From Pleionea mediterranea (lineage in GTDB: Bacteria; Pseudomonadota; Gammaproteobacteria; Enterobacterales; Kangiellaceae), in contig NZ_QGGU01000009.1 in assembly GCF_003148745.1 (NCBI RefSeq), positions 1-64,000 of the forward strand: a DNA stretch of 64,000 nt. Direction: 5' to 3'. Positions 17,672 through 25,079 of the stretch are shown one piece after another. The position numbers and the translations under genes were made by a program. The notes below the pieces were generated by a model, which was not told where the DNA came from, did not search any database, and worked only from the letters and a program-made list of their open reading frames with translations. How positions within the stretch are numbered: position 1 is the first letter of the stretch; each line of letters opens with the position of its first letter.

Positions 17672-17886
17672 GGTGTTTTACACTCTCTCCTGATTCCGTG
17701 TTAATTAAACATGGAGTTAATCCATAAGTGCTTAATAAAAACTCTTAATAGACACTCTTACAAGAAGTTTTTAACAAACATTTTTAATGGAAATGAATAG
17801 CTTAACAGTAAAATGTTACCATCATAAGATCAAATCTTGGTTACCACTAAACGCTATATCACCGTTTCAGCAACAGGATGTTTACT

Positions 17887-18342
17887 ATGTCTTTAACTTT
17901 TCGACACGCAACTTTAAATGACTTAACAACCTTGGTTGAATTATTAGCCGCCGATCCTATCGGTAAAACACGTAAAAAAGTTCAGTCACCGCCTCATCAA
18001 AACTACATAAAAGCCTTTGAAGCGATTAACAACAGCGACAACAATGAATTGATTATTGCTGAAAGGGATGACCAAATCATAGGTAGCTTACAGTTGACGT
18101 TTATTCCCTACTTAACGCACTTGGGATCCTGGCGCTGTTTAATTGAAGGCGTACGGGTTGATGAACGTTTTCGCGGTAAAGGCTATGGCCGACAAATGTT
18201 TCTCTGGGCAATTCAACAAGCGACACAAAAACAATGCAGCATCGTGCAGTTAACGTCCGATAAACAACGAACCGATGCCCTGGCTTTTTATCGCTCGCTG
18301 GGTTTCAAAGATACGCACGAAGGGTTTAAACTCAAGTTATAA
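17887..18342 (+). CDS. GNAT-family N-acetyltransferase
   Basis: The start at 17887 (MSLTFRHATLND) has an AGGA site about 9 nt upstream; the ATG at 17878 is the alternative. The roughly 151-aa GNAT fold is clear: the beta4 segment GSWRCLIEGVRVDERFRGKGYGRQM contains the acetyl-CoA pyrophosphate-binding R/Q-x-x-G-x-G/A motif (RGKGYG), and the C-terminal FYRSLGFKDTHEGFKL is typical. The closest style is the small-molecule or amino-acid acetyltransferase subgroup. The substrate cannot be predicted. Confidence 0.88.
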   Translation: MSLTFRHATLNDLTTLVELLAADPIGKTRKKVQSPPHQNYIKAFEAINNSDNNELIIAERDDQIIGSLQLTFIPYLTHLGSWRCLIEGVRVDERFRGKGYGRQMFLWAIQQATQKQCSIVQLTSDKQRTDALAFYRSLGFKDTHEGFKLKL

Positions 18343-18440
18343 CTCGGCACACTTTAATCAATTAAACGTATCGGCAATTTCGATCACAATCGTTTATTGC
18401 AAATTAGATATAACAATCATTCATTTGATATGAGGTTTCT

Positions 18441-19202
18441 ATGACGTCGTTTCAGGATAAAAAAGTATTAATCACCGGTGGTTCCCGGGGAATTGGCAAA
18501 GCCATTGCTCAGGCGTTTGCCCAACAAGGAGCTCACGTAGCCATTGTTTATAAACAGAATCAATCCGCTGCAGAGCAAACATTATCATCGCTTAACGGCA
18601 GTCATCATATAAAAGTGCAATCCGATATCAGTCAACCTGATCAAGTTGAGCAAATGGTCGCACAGGTAACCCGTGAACTGGGAGGGTTGGACGTTGTGGT
18701 GAATAACGCCGGCATTGGCGATTACCATCCGCTTGAACAAATTAATTATCAGCAATGGCAACAAGCCTGGCAGCAAACCTTATCCACCAATTTAACTGGC
18801 CCAAGCAATCTATGTTTTTGCGCAGCAAAATATATGATGGATCATGGTGGAGGCAGTATAGTGAATGTGTCATCCCGCGGCGCCTTTCGTGGTGAACCGG
18901 ATAAGCCAGCCTACGGCGCATCGAAAGCTGCGATTAATGCATTGACCCAGTCACTGGCGGTTAAACTCGCTCCATTTAATATTTCTGTTGCAGCCGTGGC
19001 CCCCGGATTTGTCGATACCGAACTGACCGCTCACAAATTAAAAGGCACCGAAGGCGATGCCATTCGCTCGCAAAGTCCGCTGAACCGCGTTGCCAAACCA
19101 GAAGAAGTGGCCAACGCAGTATTGTTTCTGGCATCAGATAAAAGTCGGTTTAGCAGCGGCACCATTATCGATGTGAATGGTGCGTCATATTTACGTATGT
19201 AA
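18441..19202 (+). CDS. Short-chain dehydrogenase/reductase (SDR), FabG-like
   Basis: The 253-aa classical SDR has the cofactor motif TGGSRGIGKAI at residues 12-22, NNAG at about 90, catalytic Ser in VNVSSRGAF, and the YGASK motif (Tyr and Lys) at about 155-159. PGFVDTEL follows. Such enzymes reduce or oxidise carbonyl groups with NAD(P)H. The acidic/basic context after beta2 (YKQNQSA) leaves the cofactor preference open. A GAGG site lies ahead of the ATG. The stop codon lies in a perfectly duplicated 16-bp sequence. Confidence 0.92.
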   Translation: MTSFQDKKVLITGGSRGIGKAIAQAFAQQGAHVAIVYKQNQSAAEQTLSSLNGSHHIKVQSDISQPDQVEQMVAQVTRELGGLDVVVNNAGIGDYHPLEQINYQQWQQAWQQTLSTNLTGPSNLCFCAAKYMMDHGGGSIVNVSSRGAFRGEPDKPAYGASKAAINALTQSLAVKLAPFNISVAAVAPGFVDTELTAHKLKGTEGDAIRSQSPLNRVAKPEEVANAVLFLASDKSRFSSGTIIDVNGASYLRM

Positions 19203-19222
19203 CAGCTTACGTATGTAACAGC
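19191..19222. repeat. Perfect 16-bp direct duplication over the SDR stop codon
   Basis: TTACGTATGTAACAGC occurs twice in direct succession (19191-19206 and 19207-19222). It is followed by the diverged TGCGAATGTAATT. The first copy carries the last codons and TAA of the SDR gene. Confidence 0.92.
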
Positions 19223-19321
19223 TGCGAATGTAATTACTTATCAATAAAAACATCTGTGAAATGTATCAACATTGATACTTAATCCGGACAGGGTTAAATT
19301 TGAGTATCAAAAAAATCGATA

Positions 19322-19371
19322 AAACCCGTTTAAAACAATACTTGAAACCAAGATATCCTTTAAACGGGTTT
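19322..19371. terminator. Terminator-like hairpin between SDR and LPMO genes
   Basis: Thirteen-base perfect arms (AAACCCGTTTAAA, 19322-19334; TTTAAACGGGTTT, 19359-19371) have a 24-nt loop. On the plus strand it is followed by ATCTTTTTA. It sits between two convergent genes and may terminate both; the loop is longer than usual. Confidence 0.6.
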
Positions 19372-19385
19372 ATCTTTTTATTGCA

Positions 19386-20804
19386 CTAAAGTTTTACCCA
19401 GGCATCCTGCCAATGACTGCCCTCACCTGGCTCATAATGATTGGCATTTGGTGAGTAAACTCTGCACCAGCCATCATACGGGTAAGGTTTACACTGGTAG
19501 ATACTGCCATCGGAAGCTTTCACTCGAGTACCCGCCTCATACTGTTCAATATTTTGAGGATAAACAAAATCAAATGGCTGATCGCCTACCTCCGTCAACA
19601 CCAAAGCAAAACTTTGTTGTTCGCGTTGTCCATCGCTGTTTTCTGCAATGATCACCAGAGTATAATCACCCGCTTCAACCGCTTGCGCCGTTAAAGTAAA
19701 CGAATGTGATGACGTGGCTTCTGCTGTGTCAGAGACTACTTCTGCACTGCTGCTGTTGTACAAGACTGCACTAAGAGAAATAACATTATCCGCCGATGCC
19801 GTTTCAGGATGCACTTCAAAAGATAAAGTCGCAGAGCCATTTTCAATGTCGTAGGAAGACGCTAAGCCTGTCACAGTAAATTCCGGCTGCTGTGTTGCCG
19901 GAGATATCTCTATTTCGGCCCGTACGATGTTACTGCCAACAGCCGCAAAAACATCATTTTTACCATTGCTGGGAACAATATCGCCATTGTTGTTTTTTAT
20001 TCCAGCTTTCAAATGACTGTGGGTTCGGTTAACCGCTTCTGCCAGTTGTTTTGGCCAACTGTTTTTATCACCTTGTTGTGCGGTTTCAATATTGGTATCG
20101 ACTCGTAAATCAGTTTGCTCACCCTGCTCGCTGAAAAATCGTGCGCCGACGCTATCACCGACTTGTAAATCCATAACCGGATTAATATCACCAATATCGT
20201 TCCACTCTGGTGGAGGTTGATCGCCAGCGAACATCACATCAATTACCTGATAAAACGAATTCACCGTATCGCCCACATCCCAAACACTTAAAATCACATG
20301 GTAACCACTGCGCTCGGGCACATAACATTGATGAGTCATTTGTTTTGGCGGTCGCTGATAATTTCCGTCTACCGTACAAAACGGACTCAAATCAAATGAT
20401 GCCCGTGTTAATGGCTGGTTCGGATTCCAGTTTGCTTTGGTGATGTAATAACGCCAATCCCGACTGGCGTGGTTTGCAGTAAAACGCCAGCTGAAAGATT
20501 GCTGCCCACTGGCGATGTCTACTTTGCTCCAGCGAGAAATCGTTTGCTCGTTAAGCTGAGAAAATTGCTCCAACCCTGCCGAAGCAATTTCACCATCGGC
20601 GGGTCCTGTTTCCGGAAATCGATCCAGGCCTTCAACACTTTGCGGCTCCCATTGAATTGGCCCGCAGTTGCTATTGACTCTTTCGTGACAAAGCAATGAG
20701 CGTGACTCAGGACTGCTCACATATCCGTGAGCCTGCAACAATTGTGGCAGGCATAATAAAGCGGCGAGGCACCCCAAGCCGGTGATGTTAATTTTAATTT
20801 TCAT
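19386..20804 (-). CDS. Secreted AA10 lytic polysaccharide monooxygenase (GbpA-like chitin-binding protein)
   Basis: The 472-aa product has a signal peptide ending LLQA, after which His26 becomes the mature N-terminus (HGYVSSPESRSLLC). That is the copper 'histidine brace' required of LPMOs. The AA10 catalytic domain runs to about 195, including NPNQPLTRASFDLSPFC and YHVILSVWDVGDT. A GbpA domain-2-like region follows (about 205-310), then an Ig-like or third GbpA domain (to about 400), and a C-terminal CBM5/CBM73-type chitin-binding module with YQCKPYPYDGWC and EGSHWQDAW. It should cleave crystalline chitin oxidatively. It is the downstream neighbour of the chitinase on the same strand, 190 bp apart. 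Confidence 0.93.
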   Translation of the reverse strand: MKIKINITGLGCLAALLCLPQLLQAHGYVSSPESRSLLCHERVNSNCGPIQWEPQSVEGLDRFPETGPADGEIASAGLEQFSQLNEQTISRWSKVDIASGQQSFSWRFTANHASRDWRYYITKANWNPNQPLTRASFDLSPFCTVDGNYQRPPKQMTHQCYVPERSGYHVILSVWDVGDTVNSFYQVIDVMFAGDQPPPEWNDIGDINPVMDLQVGDSVGARFFSEQGEQTDLRVDTNIETAQQGDKNSWPKQLAEAVNRTHSHLKAGIKNNNGDIVPSNGKNDVFAAVGSNIVRAEIEISPATQQPEFTVTGLASSYDIENGSATLSFEVHPETASADNVISLSAVLYNSSSAEVVSDTAEATSSHSFTLTAQAVEAGDYTLVIIAENSDGQREQQSFALVLTEVGDQPFDFVYPQNIEQYEAGTRVKASDGSIYQCKPYPYDGWCRVYSPNANHYEPGEGSHWQDAWVKL

Positions 20805-20994
20805 AATTTGTCTCCTGTTAACTCTATTCTTCTAAACGCTTTTGTTAACAAACATTCTGGCTAATAAACGTTCTTGTTAACTGTGTTTTGTTTAATAATC
20901 CTGTTGCGCACCACACAGTGTGTACGCGATTTCAGGTGCAAAAACATCGACCGATATAAACCGGCCGATTGCTTTTGCATTCGCTTTGTTTGCT

Positions 20995-22968
20995 CTAAAA
21001 TTTTTGATCCAGAAACGCACGATGCGGTGCCGAAAATTCATTACCGCGATGAGCGTCCCAGTTGATTGACCAGGTCATCAATCCGCGAAACATGGGATAG
21101 GCTTGCGCAGGCTGATAGTTTTGACATTGCAACTGCTCCATTAAACAGTTCAGCGACTGATGTACTTTGTCTGGGGAGGTGTAACCGCTACTGGCTGACG
21201 ACGTGCCGGAAGGTAAACCAACGGCTACCTGATCCGGTCGCAGTGGTGGAAAATAATTATCGGGTTCACCACCAGCATTAAATCCTGTCAGTAGCATATC
21301 GGACATGGCCACATGAAAGTCCACCGTTCCGGGGCTGTAAATATTACCGTCGGTGGCGGTAAGCGAGCCGGTGTTGTAATGCTGAACATGCAACAGGGTA
21401 AGATCATCTCTGAGTGCATGAATTAACGGCAAGTAGGCGCCCCAAATACCCGAGAAATTACTTAAACCACCTTGAACATAGGCGGTTTCTGGTGCCATGG
21501 TGAGAATAAAGCCAGAGCCAAAACGAGACTTTAAACGCTTCGTTGCTGCAATAAGATTGACGATTGCCGGTGTTTTCGGGTTATTGATGGTATCGCCAGC
21601 CGTCATGTTTAACGAGCCGCCTTCCAAATCAATATCCATTCCGTCAAAACCATAGCGTTCGATGATATCGCCCATGGTTCGAACAAAATTTTCTCGTGCA
21701 GTCTCACTGTTCAGTTGAATATGCGCGTTAGCACCACCCAACGAAATCAATACTTTTTTGCCCAGTGATTGTTGATAACGAACACCCTGGATAAACGCTT
21801 CATCGGTTTCGGCAAAAGGAACAAAGGCAACCTCGCCTTCTGCGCCACCGGGTTTATTTTCAGCAAAGGAAACGTTTATAAAATCCCATGCGGTATCCAC
21901 ATCGGCCATATTAATAACGCCAGAACCGTTATCGAAGTTATGCCAGTAGCCCACCAGCAAATGTTCCGGTAATGGCGAGTCGCTATCCTTTTCAGAAATG
22001 GTAACCCGGGTCGTTTCACTGGCCATAGCCCCCTGATCGTCGGTGAGCGTTAATTGCGCGGTGTAAACACCCGACGCCAGATAAACATGGGAAGGATTTG
22101 CATTATTACTTTCGGCTCCATCGCCAAAGCGCCACAGATATTCAACAATATTGCCATCGGCATCAACCGATCCCCGGCTACTAAACAACACGGCCTGATC
22201 GACTCGCCCTGTATACGGACCATTTATGCTTACCTGCGGTAACTGATTTTCGCCGCCATTATCATTACATGGCCCCTGATCCTGCCAGGCATCTTGCCAA
22301 TGAGCGCCAACACCGGGCTCATAGGCCCAGGCCGCATCGGAGGAACACCAGCCTGCAATATTGCACTGAAAACGACGTCCAACATTACTGACCTCATCGC
22401 CAACCTGATAGCTGGCTCCCGCCACATATTGCGGCGCTACACAGTTACCGCCACCGCCTTCGGTAGTAATAGCTACCTGAGTTTCAGTCATTGTCGTTGC
22501 GCCGTCATCGTCCGTTACTGTTAACGATACGGTGTATTGGCCGGCTTGCGCATATTGGTAGACAGGATTGGCTTGTGTACTGGATTGCCCGTTGCCAAAG
22601 TCCCACTGAAAACGGCTGATAGTGCCATCCGGATCAGACGATCCGTCACTGGAAAATGTTATATCTTGCGCCACCAGGGCAGAATAAGGCCCATTGGCTT
22701 CGGCTACTGGCTTCTGATTTCCACCGTCGCCACCATCACAACTACCAAGACGCTGCCACACCTGCCATTGCCCTGAGTTATCACCCGGGTTTTGATTTTG
22801 CGTCCACCAGTTAGCTTGATACGCCTGTTGATCGGTTTTAACCCGATCACCCTGGGTATAAACCTGATTACTTTGCCAAACATCTATCGGGGAGCAATCA
22901 ACCGCTAACAAGGGTGTTGCAAACAAAAGACTGCCAATTAGCAGCCAGAAAGAATTACGAGTGTTCAT
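20995..22968 (-). CDS. Secreted multidomain GH18 chitinase (CBM-PKD-CBM-PKD-GH18)
   Basis: The 657-aa protein has a signal peptide (about 1-22). A CBM5/12 module follows at about 24-78 (VDCSPIDVWQSNQVYTQGDR), then a PKD domain at 85-165 (YTVSLTVTDDDGA). A second CBM, of the GWC...HWQDAW type, lies at 177-234, then a second PKD domain at 243-325. The GH18 catalytic barrel spans 333-657, with the DxxDxDxE motif in FDGMDIDLEGG (about 441-451), whose Glu is the acid catalyst. It hydrolyses chitin, probably to chitobiose, in partnership with the LPMO. Two palindromic operator-like sites lie 215-260 bp upstream. Confidence 0.95.
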   Translation of the reverse strand: MNTRNSFWLLIGSLLFATPLLAVDCSPIDVWQSNQVYTQGDRVKTDQQAYQANWWTQNQNPGDNSGQWQVWQRLGSCDGGDGGNQKPVAEANGPYSALVAQDITFSSDGSSDPDGTISRFQWDFGNGQSSTQANPVYQYAQAGQYTVSLTVTDDDGATTMTETQVAITTEGGGGNCVAPQYVAGASYQVGDEVSNVGRRFQCNIAGWCSSDAAWAYEPGVGAHWQDAWQDQGPCNDNGGENQLPQVSINGPYTGRVDQAVLFSSRGSVDADGNIVEYLWRFGDGAESNNANPSHVYLASGVYTAQLTLTDDQGAMASETTRVTISEKDSDSPLPEHLLVGYWHNFDNGSGVINMADVDTAWDFINVSFAENKPGGAEGEVAFVPFAETDEAFIQGVRYQQSLGKKVLISLGGANAHIQLNSETARENFVRTMGDIIERYGFDGMDIDLEGGSLNMTAGDTINNPKTPAIVNLIAATKRLKSRFGSGFILTMAPETAYVQGGLSNFSGIWGAYLPLIHALRDDLTLLHVQHYNTGSLTATDGNIYSPGTVDFHVAMSDMLLTGFNAGGEPDNYFPPLRPDQVAVGLPSGTSSASSGYTSPDKVHQSLNCLMEQLQCQNYQPAQAYPMFRGLMTWSINWDAHRGNEFSAPHRAFLDQKF

Positions 22969-23255
22969 AAACCTGCCCTACTGTGATCGAAACCAACATT
23001 TGTACCGGGCAATACACCGTAACGTGAGGAGTAAAAATATCGCCTCATCGGACTAGCAGCTTTTCATCATTTGCCGATGACTGGTTGGTTGGTCATTGAA
23101 TAAGCTACCCAACAACGAAGCCATCCTTTGCCAAAGGTAGAATTGGCGAACTGCGTCATTTAAAACCATAACAGCAACAAAATGACATCGCTGTCATATG
23201 ATTTCACTTTTGTGACAGCGATGTCAATTAACAATAGATTAAATGGTTATATCTA
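22969..23255. other. Chitinase upstream region
   Basis: This 287-bp spacer lies upstream of the chitinase start and ends at the MITE. Apart from the paired palindromes at 23183-23226, nothing else was recognised; no clear -35/-10 pair was found. Confidence 0.5.
23183..23226. promoter_or_regulatory. Paired operator-like palindromes, TGACA-N4-TGTCA
   Basis: TGACATCGCTGTCA (23183-23196) and TGACAGCGATGTCA (23213-23226) are each TGACA-N4-TGTCA palindromes, and each is the exact reverse complement of the other. The centres are 30 bp apart, close to three helical turns. This geometry is typical of two dimer-binding sites for one repressor or activator. They lie 215-260 bp upstream of the chitinase start, with no other gene between. 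Confidence 0.6.
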
Positions 23256-23566
23256 GAGCGTGTTTATCTTTCATTATTTGAGATGCAGGTGGTTATTTTA
23301 TGGCACAACAAGGCTGAGGGAGTGATGAATAGTTATTCTCGACTTTGTCTCCTGAGTCGTTCTACCACCTACGTCCTGTAGTCGTATTTGAATGACCGAT
23401 AACGCATTTGTGTCATAAAATCACCCCTGCCCGAAGGGTTGAGGCTAAAATTAAACCACTCTTTGTTGAGAATTTCTTATTTAGAATAACTAAACCTCAA
23501 AATTCACGCCTCGATTGGCTTAATTTTAACTCTCAACATCTCAAAGAATGAAAGATAAACACGCTC
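23256..23566. mobile_element. MITE, about 311 bp, with 30-bp terminal inverted repeats and TA flanks
   Basis: The left end (TA)GAGCGTGTTTATCTTTC... at 23254-23285 and the right end at 23537-23568 are inverted repeats matching at 31 of 32 positions including the TA. Both ends are bounded by TA, as expected for the TA target duplication of IS630/Tc1-mariner transposases. No transposase frame is present. The interior holds two further inverted pairs (about 23289-23308 with 23408-23427, and about 23439-23459 with 23518-23538), so a transcript would fold into a branched hairpin. Two solo ends occur at 12398 and 24057. Confidence 0.82.
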
Positions 23567-23657
23567 TATTTCAAAACAATGAATAGGTTAACGGTTTAAT
23601 TGTTTAAGCAGCAATTTGAGATTTGGCAATCCTTACGAAAAAATAAACAAACGACAT

Positions 23658-23900
23658 TTAACCGCCGCAGGGTTGTAAAGAAAATATCAATAAGCCAAAC
23701 CAGATATTACTGATCAATATCAACAAGGTTATGGATTGTCGTGCGATCATTGGTAGTTGATGACTCATCACCATAAACCCAATTACCAACCATTGCGCAA
23801 TCAACCAGAAGCCAGAAAAATAAAGCATCCATTGATAACAAGTAGCTTCAGGAGTGGTGAAGTAAACAGTCCAAAAAGCAAACACCATACCGGTTACCAA
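23658..23900 (-). CDS. Small multi-helix membrane protein, start uncertain
   Basis: An 80-residue frame (TTG at 23900, or ATG at 23888) encodes three hydrophobic helices: FAFWTVYFT, MLYFSGFWLIAQWLVIGFMVM and SITLLILISNIWFGLLIFSL. It ends in QPCGG. No family was recognised. The same frame stays open upstream to a TAA at 24005-24007, and reads like protein (STEYPRWRNLLSNSILAVL). A perfect AAGGAG (23999-24004) lies 8 nt before an ATT at 23990, so the real product may be about 110 aa starting at a non-AUG codon. It sits between two MITE ends. Confidence 0.5.
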   Translation of the reverse strand: MVTGMVFAFWTVYFTTPEATCYQWMLYFSGFWLIAQWLVIGFMVMSHQLPMIARQSITLLILISNIWFGLLIFSLQPCGG

Positions 23901-23990
23901 TACCGCAAGAATGCTGTTTGAAAGTAAGTTTCGCCACCTGGGATATTCGGTGCTTAAAAGTTTTATTTTAAGATTATTTAAGTGATTAAT

Positions 23991-24297
23991 AACTGCTACT
24001 CCTTAAAATGATCAGATGTGTCGGCTTTTTCAATTCAAAAAAATTAAACCAAAGATTAGAGCGTGTTTATCATTCGAATTATAAATCACCGCAGCCTTGT
24101 GGATTTGCTGTTACCAGCGGGTGATATGCCCCTTTTACTTATTTCGTCTAATCCGACTCGTCTCTACAGCCCTTACACCATGGTTTTTAATAGGTTGGCA
24201 TGTAAGCTGCACTATTCAGACCTAGAGACAAAATACAATTATATTTTACACACTAACAACTCTTAGTCAGTTATTTTTATAAAACATAGGAGACAAT
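23991..24297. other. Spacer upstream of the Dps-like gene
   Basis: The spacer contains the AAGGAG site of the small membrane-protein gene (23999-24004), a solo MITE end at 24057-24071, and the dps ribosome binding site just before 24298. A 67-codon frame (24063-24266) begins inside the MITE end but has no recognisable protein features and I do not call it. Confidence 0.5.
24057..24071. repeat. Short solo MITE end
   Basis: TAGAGCGTGTTTATC is identical to the outermost 15 bp of the MITE ends at 23254 and 12398, then diverges (ATTCGAATT instead of TTTCATTAT). It could be a relic of a related element. Confidence 0.6.
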
Positions 24298-24810
24298 ATG
24301 AGTAAGACAAAAACAGCCGTTCTAAAATCAGTATCTCAAGAATCAAAAATGGATATCGGCGTTAAACGAGGCGATCGAAAAATGCTGGCCATGCGTTTGT
24401 CAGAAGCTCTGGCGGATTCCTATATGCTGTATTTAAAAACCCAGAATGTTCACTGGAATGTCATGGGTCCGATGTTTTTCAGCATCCACGAACTGACTGA
24501 AAAGCAGTACCTCGATATGGCAGACGCCATTGATGATATCGCCGAACGTATTCGCGCCATTGGATTTACATCACCCGGTACATTTACCGAGTTTATGAAC
24601 TACTCCGCTCTGGAAGAAGATAAAAAAGAAATGAGCGCCGAACAAATGATTGCCTCTTTGGTGGAGGGCAACGAAATGTGCGCTAGACGTATTCGAGAGG
24701 CGGTAGCCGAAGCGGAAAATTGCGATGATGTTATGACCGCCGGTTTACTCACCGATCGTATTGGTCAACATGAACAAAATGCCTGGATGCTGCGCGCGAC
24801 AATTTCCTGA
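24298..24810 (+). CDS. dps: Dps-family DNA-protecting ferritin-like protein
   Basis: The 170-aa four-helix ferritin-like protein has the Dps signature: LKTQNVHWNVMGPMFFSIHE (about 43-62) and YLDMADAIDDIAERIRAIG (about 68-86). These contain the His, Asp and Glu ligands of the intersubunit ferroxidase site. The N-terminal 25 residues are Lys/Ser-rich and could bind DNA. Dps dodecamers oxidise Fe2+ with H2O2 and shield DNA in stationary phase or oxidative stress. A strong GGAGA site precedes the ATG and a rho-independent terminator follows. The neighbouring regulator and universal stress protein suggest a stress cluster. Confidence 0.93.
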   Translation: MSKTKTAVLKSVSQESKMDIGVKRGDRKMLAMRLSEALADSYMLYLKTQNVHWNVMGPMFFSIHELTEKQYLDMADAIDDIAERIRAIGFTSPGTFTEFMNYSALEEDKKEMSAEQMIASLVEGNEMCARRIREAVAEAENCDDVMTAGLLTDRIGQHEQNAWMLRATIS

Positions 24811-24828
24811 TTGCTACTGTCGTAAATT

Positions 24829-24897
24829 AATTCAGTAGTTCTTTTTAATCCAGTAGCTCTTTTTAATCCAGTAATTCTTTTAGTCCAGTAGTACTTT
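24829..24897. repeat. Degenerate tandem repeat, 4 x about 18 bp
   Basis: Four units share the core CCAGTAGTTCTTTTTAAT (variants TTCAGTAGTT, CCAGTAGCTC, CCAGTAATTC, CCAGTAGTAC). They lie between the dps stop and its terminator, and so fall in the dps 3' untranslated region. Confidence 0.85.
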
Positions 24898-24924
24898 GGC
24901 GGTTTCCCCAACCGCCTTTTTTTT
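24898..24924 (+). terminator. Intrinsic terminator of dps
   Basis: A GGCGGTT / AACCGCC stem with a 5-nt loop is followed by eight T residues. Confidence 0.95.
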
Positions 24925-25079
24925 GCCTGAAAATTAAATTCACCTTTGAGGCAAACATAAATTTAACTCGAGATTTTCTGCTTAACCAAACACACTAGAG
25001 CGTTCTTTAAATACTCGCTACTTTGCAAACAACCGCTATTCGGTCATAATGTCTAAAATATTGATAATGCAGGATATTT

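Noticed and set aside
12398-23568. Large composite element bounded by inverted MITE ends (11 kb)
   Set aside because: The ends are in the right orientation, but the right end already pairs with the nearer left end at 23254, and the content is ordinary chromosomal genes.
24063-24266. 67-codon frame upstream of dps
   Set aside because: It begins inside a MITE end, has no ribosome binding site or recognisable protein features, and covers the region where the dps promoter is expected.
24829-24897. CRISPR-like array after dps
   Set aside because: Units are contiguous, without spacers, and only about 18 bp; no cas genes are present.
24996-25011. TAGAGCGTTCTTTAAA as a further MITE end
   Set aside because: Only the first 8 bases match the MITE end; this can occur by chance.
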